Origin: Carboxydothermus hydrogenoformans Z-2901
GTDB lineage: Bacteria > Bacillota > Z-2901 > Carboxydothermales > Carboxydothermaceae
Assembly: GCF_000012865.1 (NCBI RefSeq)
Contig: NC_007503.1
Location: 1,900,001-1,964,000, forward strand
DNA length: 64,000 bases
Reading direction: 5' to 3'
In this document: one piece after another, positions 59,104-64,000 of the stretch
Layout of the letters: each line of letters starts with the position of its first letter
Numbering within the stretch: position 1 is the first letter of the stretch
The notes under the pieces: generated by a model
Told to the model about the DNA's origin: nothing
The model's input: the letters and a program-made list of their open reading frames with translations, nothing else
Databases searched by the model: none
Position numbers and translations under genes: made by a program

Positions 59104-61308
59104 TTAATCCACCTGCTCTTTTAAGATTTCCCCCGGGGGAATGGCGGCGATTTTCCGCCGGTTTAAGAATTTGGCAAAAAGCCAGGTAAGTAAAAGCACG
59201 CCAAACACCAGCCCCCAGGTTTTGGCAGATACGATCATGTTAAAGGAAAAGTCGATAACTTTGGTGGCCTGGGCCATTAAGTAATTGAAAAGCCTGTAAA
59301 ATAACGGTATTCCCAGGACAAAGCCGGCTAAAAACAAAAGGTCGTTACTGCCTAAAATCATAAAATTCACTTCATTATTGCTCCAGCCTAAAATTTTTAA
59401 TAAGCTTATAGTGCGCCGGTTTTCCTGAATAATCAGGGAAGTCAGCACGAAAATCACCGCCAAGGCAAATAAGATGGCAACCATCCCCATGATGCTGACC
59501 GATATTTCTAAAGGTTTAGCGGTGTTTTCTAATGCTTTATTTAGATACTGTTTATCAAAAAAGGCAACGAGTTTATCTTCGGGAATAGTTAATTTTGGGT
59601 TGCTCCAGAGACCGTTATAGTAATTATCCGGCAGATTTAAAAGCTTATTTAGGTCTTCTTGGTAGATAAAAATTGTGTTGCCTAAAGTGATATCGGCTAC
59701 CGCCACTATATCTAAAGAAAGTTTTTTCTTGCCTACCGTTTCTAATTCCATCAACTGCCCCGGTACCAGACCGGTTTTTTCGGAAAGAGGCTTGGAGATA
59801 ACGATACCATTACCTCCAAGCTTAACCATCCCGCCTTTATCTCTAACCGTCACCATTCTGGAGCCAGGTTTAATTCCGTAAAGCTGGGCGTTTATTTTGG
59901 TTCCGGAAATCTTTGCCGGGACTACAGTAAAACTTTCGGCTCCTTCGGGCACCTGGTCTAAAGGTGAGGTCAGAAGGTACTGGTACTGAAAATGAAAGAC
60001 CTCGCCAAAACTCTGGGTCATGAGCTTTCCTATGGAATCCTTGGCCGCCAGACCATAGGCAAGTAAAAAGGTGGCGAAAGCTATGCCCACGATTAAAATT
60101 ATCCCCCGCGCCGCATTGATCGCCCCCTGCTTTAGAGCCATTCGGGTAAGGAAATTGGTTCCCTCGCCAATTTTCAGGAAGGGCTTTTTAAAGCGGCCTT
60201 TTTCCAGACCTTTGATTAGCTCTAAGACCGGACGCTTCATCATCCCCCTGAGGGCGAGATAAGTCACCGGGAAAATAAATACCGCCGGCAGCAGGAGTCC
60301 GGTAATTATTATCTGAGGTAGAAATTTAAAGCTTATTATGGGGATATTAAAATACGCGGCATAAAACCGGGCTAAAGGGATGGCCAGGCCTATCCCGGCA
60401 ACACACCCCAGAACTGACCCAAACAACCAGAGATAAAAGGGAAAACCCAAAAGCGCCCGGAGCACTTCCCCGGAGGTATAACCCAGGGCAAAAAGCGCCC
60501 CGATTTCCTGCTGCATGGCGCCGATTTGCCGCCGTAAAACCGTAAAGAGAAGAACCGAAGCAACGACTAAAAGAAGGGTTGGAAACTGGGTAGCTATGAT
60601 TTTGGCCCCTTTAATTTTCGCGTCCACATAATAAACCCGGGGATTTTCGGTGATCTTCTGCAGGGAGAGGAGAGATGCATTGGCACTAAGTTCCGAGACA
60701 AACTCATCGGTAATCTTACCCCGCACCATATAGTAGTGGTACGGCACCGGCCCTAATGTTTTTACTTCCTCCGTCGGTAGCACCGCAATGCCAAACTCGT
60801 TGGGGTCGTTTAAAAGGTCGGAATCGTTTTTAATAATGTAAATATAATCGGGCAGAGCCAAACTCCCAGCAATTTTATATTTCTTTCCACCAAAAGTTAT
60901 GGTATCACCGATTTTTAACCCATTAGCTTTTAAAAATAACGGATCAATATAAATCACATCTCCCGCTTCTTCCCGGGATAAATAAGGCAGGTTAACTTTT
61001 TGGCTTTTACTCAAAACCCGCAAGGTTTTCCCCTGCCACTCCACATCTTTTTGAAAGCGTTCTTCGATTGAAAGGTTGTACTTTTGCTCAAAATAACTTA
61101 CATCCACCGGCTTTAAGGTAGAAAAATGGGCAGACTCCTGGCGGTATTTTTCTTTAAAATCCCGGTAGTTTTCGGTGATATTTTCCATGGATAGCTGCAA
61201 AGACAGGTAAGTTACCACTGCAATAAAAATTAAAAATATCGTCCCCACATACTGGGCTTTATTTTTGCGAATTATCCTTCCCGGAATTTTCCCGATTACC
61301 ATTACCAC
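59104..61308 (-). CDS. FtsX/MacB-type ABC transporter permease
   Basis: 734 aa. One N-terminal helix (YVGTIFLIFIAVVTYLSLQL) precedes a large outside domain, then two FtsX-type three-helix blocks (LLLVVASVLLFTVLRRQIGA at about 240; MGMVAILFALAVIFVLTSLI near the end). MQQEIGALFALGYTSGEVLR and RRTISLLKILGWSNNEVNFM are the paired coupling motifs of the family. It overlaps the ATPase gene by 7 bp. Such transporters act on envelope lipids, peptides or antibiotics; the substrate is not known. Confidence 0.88.
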   Translation of the reverse strand: MVMVIGKIPGRIIRKNKAQYVGTIFLIFIAVVTYLSLQLSMENITENYRDFKEKYRQESAHFSTLKPVDVSYFEQKYNLSIEERFQKDVEWQGKTLRVLSKSQKVNLPYLSREEAGDVIYIDPLFLKANGLKIGDTITFGGKKYKIAGSLALPDYIYIIKNDSDLLNDPNEFGIAVLPTEEVKTLGPVPYHYYMVRGKITDEFVSELSANASLLSLQKITENPRVYYVDAKIKGAKIIATQFPTLLLVVASVLLFTVLRRQIGAMQQEIGALFALGYTSGEVLRALLGFPFYLWLFGSVLGCVAGIGLAIPLARFYAAYFNIPIISFKFLPQIIITGLLLPAVFIFPVTYLALRGMMKRPVLELIKGLEKGRFKKPFLKIGEGTNFLTRMALKQGAINAARGIILIVGIAFATFLLAYGLAAKDSIGKLMTQSFGEVFHFQYQYLLTSPLDQVPEGAESFTVVPAKISGTKINAQLYGIKPGSRMVTVRDKGGMVKLGGNGIVISKPLSEKTGLVPGQLMELETVGKKKLSLDIVAVADITLGNTIFIYQEDLNKLLNLPDNYYNGLWSNPKLTIPEDKLVAFFDKQYLNKALENTAKPLEISVSIMGMVAILFALAVIFVLTSLIIQENRRTISLLKILGWSNNEVNFMILGSNDLLFLAGFVLGIPLFYRLFNYLMAQATKVIDFSFNMIVSAKTWGLVFGVLLLTWLFAKFLNRRKIAAIPPGEILKEQVD

Positions 61309-62009
61309 TCGACCTCCCGGGCGGCAATCGGCGCCGGATTTTCGCTAAATCCCGTCACCTGGCCGCTTCTCAAGGTCACAACCCCGTGACACATCCGGGC
61401 AATGGCCTGGTTGTGGGTAATTATCATTACCGTGGCTCCGGTTTCTTTATTTACCCGTTCCAGAAGCTCCAACACCTTTTTGGCATTTTGATAATCTAAC
61501 GCACCGGTTGGCTCATCGCAGAGGATTAGCGGCGGCTTTTTGACCACCGCCCGGGCAATGGCTACTCTTTGCGCTTCGCCACCGGACAGCTCTAAAGGAT
61601 ATTTGTCTTTATGTTCCAGCATACCGACCAGCTCTAAAACCGTTTTTATGTCGGCAGGGGAAGCAGAAAGGTCCGCCGCCGCCTGGACATTTTCGTAGAC
61701 GGTTAGAGTATTGATGAGGTTGTAGAACTGAAAAACAAAGCCTACCTTCTCTCTCCGGTAGCGGGTAAGTTTTTCTGGAGAATAAGAGCTGATTTCCTCA
61801 CCATCCACCCATATCTTTCCCCCATCGGGCCGGTCAATCCCGCCGATTAAATTAAATAAAGTGGATTTTCCCGAACCCGACGGCCCTAAAACAGCGTAAA
61901 TTTTTCCTTTTTCAAAAGTTAAACTTACCCTGTCCAGAGCTCGAACCTCCGCAGTTCCGGTTTTGTAAACTTTGGTTAAATCTTCGGTTTTAATGAACAC
62001 ATCCCCCAC
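61302..62009 (-). CDS. ABC transporter ATP-binding protein (LolD/MacB type)
   Basis: 235 aa, all motifs present: Walker A LGPSGSGKSTLFN (about 40), Q-loop VFQFYNLI, signature LSGGEAQRVAIARA (about 140), Walker B LILCDEPTGALD, H-loop MIITHN. It partners the FtsX-type permease, whose gene starts inside its last codons. Confidence 0.92.
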   Translation of the reverse strand: MGDVFIKTEDLTKVYKTGTAEVRALDRVSLTFEKGKIYAVLGPSGSGKSTLFNLIGGIDRPDGGKIWVDGEEISSYSPEKLTRYRREKVGFVFQFYNLINTLTVYENVQAAADLSASPADIKTVLELVGMLEHKDKYPLELSGGEAQRVAIARAVVKKPPLILCDEPTGALDYQNAKKVLELLERVNKETGATVMIITHNQAIARMCHGVVTLRSGQVTGFSENPAPIAAREVEW

Positions 62010-62046
62010 CCCTCTCCGCCTAATAGCGCACAGAAGTGCGCCAACG

Positions 62047-64000
62047 TTACACCCGAACTTCCTTCTCTAAATTAATAAAATATAAATACTTTTCTTTTAC
62101 CTTTTTCCCGGTAATCTCCTCCACAGCCCGGGCGTAAAGGTTAAGCTGACCGGCATACTCTTTTAGCCGCTCGTTTAAGATATCCCCGGTGACCCGGTCG
62201 GTTTTCCAGTCAACGATAAAAAACCCATCTTCTTCAAGAGCCAAAAGGTCAATTACCCCTCGCACCAGGATTTTTTCCGAAAAACCGGTAGCCTCCGGAT
62301 AAATTTCACCGGCCTTGACTCCCAGGGTAAAGGGAAATTCCGGGTAAATTTCCCGAGCTCTAAGGATTCTCTGGCCCAAGGGCGTAGCAAAAATCCGGGC
62401 AATTTTCGTAAAATCAAGCATTTCTCTGCTTTCGGGAGGCAAAACCCCCTCCGCTACCAGCGTTTCCCCCTGGGCTTTAAGTCCGGAAGCAGACAGATCC
62501 CCTTGAAAATCAATCCGCCGCAAAAACTCGTGGTAAACAATCCCTAACATAGCTCCGTCTTCAAAGTATACTCCGGGTAAAAATACTTCATCCTCATCTT
62601 CCAAAGAAATAACGTCATCAGTGCTAAAAACTTCTTTTAAATCGGAAACGCTCATCTTCGCAGGAAGCTTAGCAATTTTTAACCCGGGATAATTAAACTC
62701 CAAACCTGCCCTAAATTGCCCGGTATAATCGGTTTCTTCGGTAAAAGGTGTTTTTGTCAGGAGCTTAACCCTTAGCACTTCTGGAAGTTCCCATTGCTCT
62801 CCCTCAATTTTTTCCTGCTGGGGATGAACTTCCACTTTAAGGCAGTCAGGTAAATCGCTGCCCTCCCTAAAAACTACTGGCCCAATCCAGTCCAGAAAGT
62901 TCCCTGCTCTGGCAATCTGGCCATCGGACAGAGTATCTTTCAAAGCCTCGGTTTGGCTTTGCCAGCCGGCCATTTTCTTTGCTAAGTTTTTCACCGTACC
63001 AACCAAAATAAGCTTTTCCCTGGCCCGGGTCAGGGCAACATACAAAATCCGCATCTCTTCCGCTAAAGTTTCCCGCCGCATCCGCTCACTCAAAATTTGC
63101 GAAGCTATGGAATGGCGCCGGATTCTTTTCTCCGGGTCAAAAAATTTAGGCCCGAAACCAAGGTCGCTGTGGAGAAAAACAGTGTTGCTGTAATCAAATT
63201 TAAACCGTTTCCCAAGGCCAACCACAAACACCACCGGAAACTCCAGCCCTTTGCTTTTATGAACGGACATAACCCGGACCACATCATCCGCCTCGCCAAT
63301 TAATTTGGCCGGTGAAAAATCCTCGGATTCTGCTGCCTGGCTTAAAAAGGTAAGAAAGTTATAAATGCCCCCACCGTTAATTTCAGCAAAATCCACTGCC
63401 AGATCATGTAACAATTTTAAATTCGCCTGCCGCACTTCTCCGCCGGGATAAGCTCCAAAAATCTCCGGTAAATTAGTTTTACGGTATATTTCATTCACGA
63501 GCTCTGCCAAACTAATTTGCCGGGACAGTTTCTGAAATTCAACTAAAAGTTCTAAAAACTTTTGGCTTTTTACCGAAAGCTCATCCTTTCCTAAAGATTT
63601 ATTTTTAAGAGCATCATAGAGAAGGCCTTCGGGGTATTCCTTCCGAACCTGCCAGAGTTCTTCATAGGTTAAACCGGCAACGGGTGAGCATAACACCGCG
63701 GCCAAAGGAACATCCTGGCAGGGGTTATCAATTACCTTTAAAAAGCTGGTCATCAGCAAAATTTCCTTGGAATTTAAAAAGCTGCCAGCTCCTTCAACGT
63801 AAACAGGTATCCCCGCCCTGGTCAATTCCTCCTGCCAAATATTGGAAGAGTTACTGAGGGAACGTGAAAGAATGACAATATCCCGGTACTGCAAAGGCCG
63901 AAATTCCTTAGTTTCCCGGTCAAAAACTTTAAAACCTTCTTCTTTGAGCTTTAAAATTTTTGCCGCTACCAGCCGGGCTTCCCGGTGGACCGCAGTTAGA
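62047..64000 (-). CDS. addA: AddA helicase-nuclease subunit, partial
   Basis: The frame is open to the window edge, so the N-terminal helicase half (Walker A) lies outside. Inside, helicase motifs VVRVMSVHKSKGLEFPVVFV, RILYVALTRAREKLILVG and the C-terminal RecB-type nuclease motif GVIDLLALEEDGFFIVDWKT are visible. AddAB processes double-strand ends for recombination and is also a major source of DNA fragments for spacer capture in other bacteria. addB would be expected upstream, beyond the right edge. Its stop is 38 bp before the ABC genes. Confidence 0.9.
   Translation of the reverse strand, partial: LTAVHREARLVAAKILKLKEEGFKVFDRETKEFRPLQYRDIVILSRSLSNSSNIWQEELTRAGIPVYVEGAGSFLNSKEILLMTSFLKVIDNPCQDVPLAAVLCSPVAGLTYEELWQVRKEYPEGLLYDALKNKSLGKDELSVKSQKFLELLVEFQKLSRQISLAELVNEIYRKTNLPEIFGAYPGGEVRQANLKLLHDLAVDFAEINGGGIYNFLTFLSQAAESEDFSPAKLIGEADDVVRVMSVHKSKGLEFPVVFVVGLGKRFKFDYSNTVFLHSDLGFGPKFFDPEKRIRRHSIASQILSERMRRETLAEEMRILYVALTRAREKLILVGTVKNLAKKMAGWQSQTEALKDTLSDGQIARAGNFLDWIGPVVFREGSDLPDCLKVEVHPQQEKIEGEQWELPEVLRVKLLTKTPFTEETDYTGQFRAGLEFNYPGLKIAKLPAKMSVSDLKEVFSTDDVISLEDEDEVFLPGVYFEDGAMLGIVYHEFLRRIDFQGDLSASGLKAQGETLVAEGVLPPESREMLDFTKIARIFATPLGQRILRAREIYPEFPFTLGVKAGEIYPEATGFSEKILVRGVIDLLALEEDGFFIVDWKTDRVTGDILNERLKEYAGQLNLYARAVEEITGKKVKEKYLYFINLEKEVRV

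Noticed and set aside
1-64000. rRNA or tRNA genes
   Set aside because: I saw no rRNA stretch and no convincing tRNA cloverleaf by eye; a covariance-model scan would be needed to exclude a tRNA.

Overview
The window looks like the chromosome of a thermophilic, low-GC Firmicute. The CRISPR repeats (GTTTCAATCCC...GATTAAAAC), the gene complement and a multiheme cytochrome scrap fit Carboxydothermus or a close relative. That name is inferred from memory of repeat type and style, not from a search. Most of the window is one large defence island with much gene decay around it; ordinary chromosomal genes occupy the right end (about 56-64 kb).

Layout. 0-1 kb: a candidate tiny RNA unit and a hypothetical gene. 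1-4.2 kb: NurA nuclease and HerA ATPase. 4.8-11.3 kb, minus strand: a cyclic-oligoadenylate signalling block with a TIGR02619-type CARF protein, a Csx1/TM1812-type CARF-HEPN protein, two WYL-domain regulators, a stand-alone CARF protein (candidate ring nuclease) and a DUF1848 protein. 11.4-17.6 kb: a gene graveyard (CBS-GGDEF remnant, frameshifted exported protein, internally deleted third cas6, SIMPL fragment, IS relics) holding a few intact genes. 17.7-24.4 kb: a type III-A module (cas10-csm2-csm3-csm4-csm5-cas6) without its own adaptation genes. 24.6-26.2 kb: a CRISPR remnant, two small genes and a transposon remnant. 26.3-30.1 kb: CRISPR array 1 (59 repeats). 30.1-39.2 kb: array 1 leader and a complete type I-B operon (cas6-cas8b-cas7-cas5-cas3-cas4-cas1-cas2). 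39.5-43.9 kb: a membrane AAA+ ATPase, a membrane SNase-like protein, gene remnants and a truncated ISL3 transposase. 44.0-49.6 kb: array 2 (84 repeats) with a paralogous leader. 50-64 kb: NAGPA-domain exoprotein, TPR protein, a second tiny RNA unit, broken exported proteins, a phage MuF-toxin/immunity/scaffold remnant, an inactivated MNT/HEPN toxin-antitoxin pair, an FtsX-type ABC transporter and addA running off the right edge.

How it works together. Both arrays carry essentially the same repeat. Read on the minus strand it ends in ATTGAAAC, the usual Cas6-generated crRNA handle, so the arrays run right to left from leaders on their right sides. They probably supply both the I-B Cascade and the III-A Csm complex, with Cas1-Cas2-Cas4 of the I-B operon doing all spacer capture. 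Cas10 keeps HD and GGDD motifs, so cyclic oligoadenylate made on target recognition would activate the two CARF effectors and be removed by the CARF-only protein.

The most unusual observation is in array 1. The 13 leader-proximal repeats are shifted by 3 bp relative to the other 46: they lose GTT at one end and gain AAC at the other while staying 30 bp long. A single 33-bp transition repeat joins the two zones. A 3-bp insertion at the leader-repeat junction, followed by leader-anchored, ruler-measured integration, explains this, and the newest 13 crRNAs would then carry an altered 5' handle. Other leads are a three-box TTTCGTCGACCT structure in both leaders, two transposon ends that abut CRISPR repeats, many hairpin-forming spacers in array 2, and two copies of a promoter plus about 55-nt transcript plus terminator unit.
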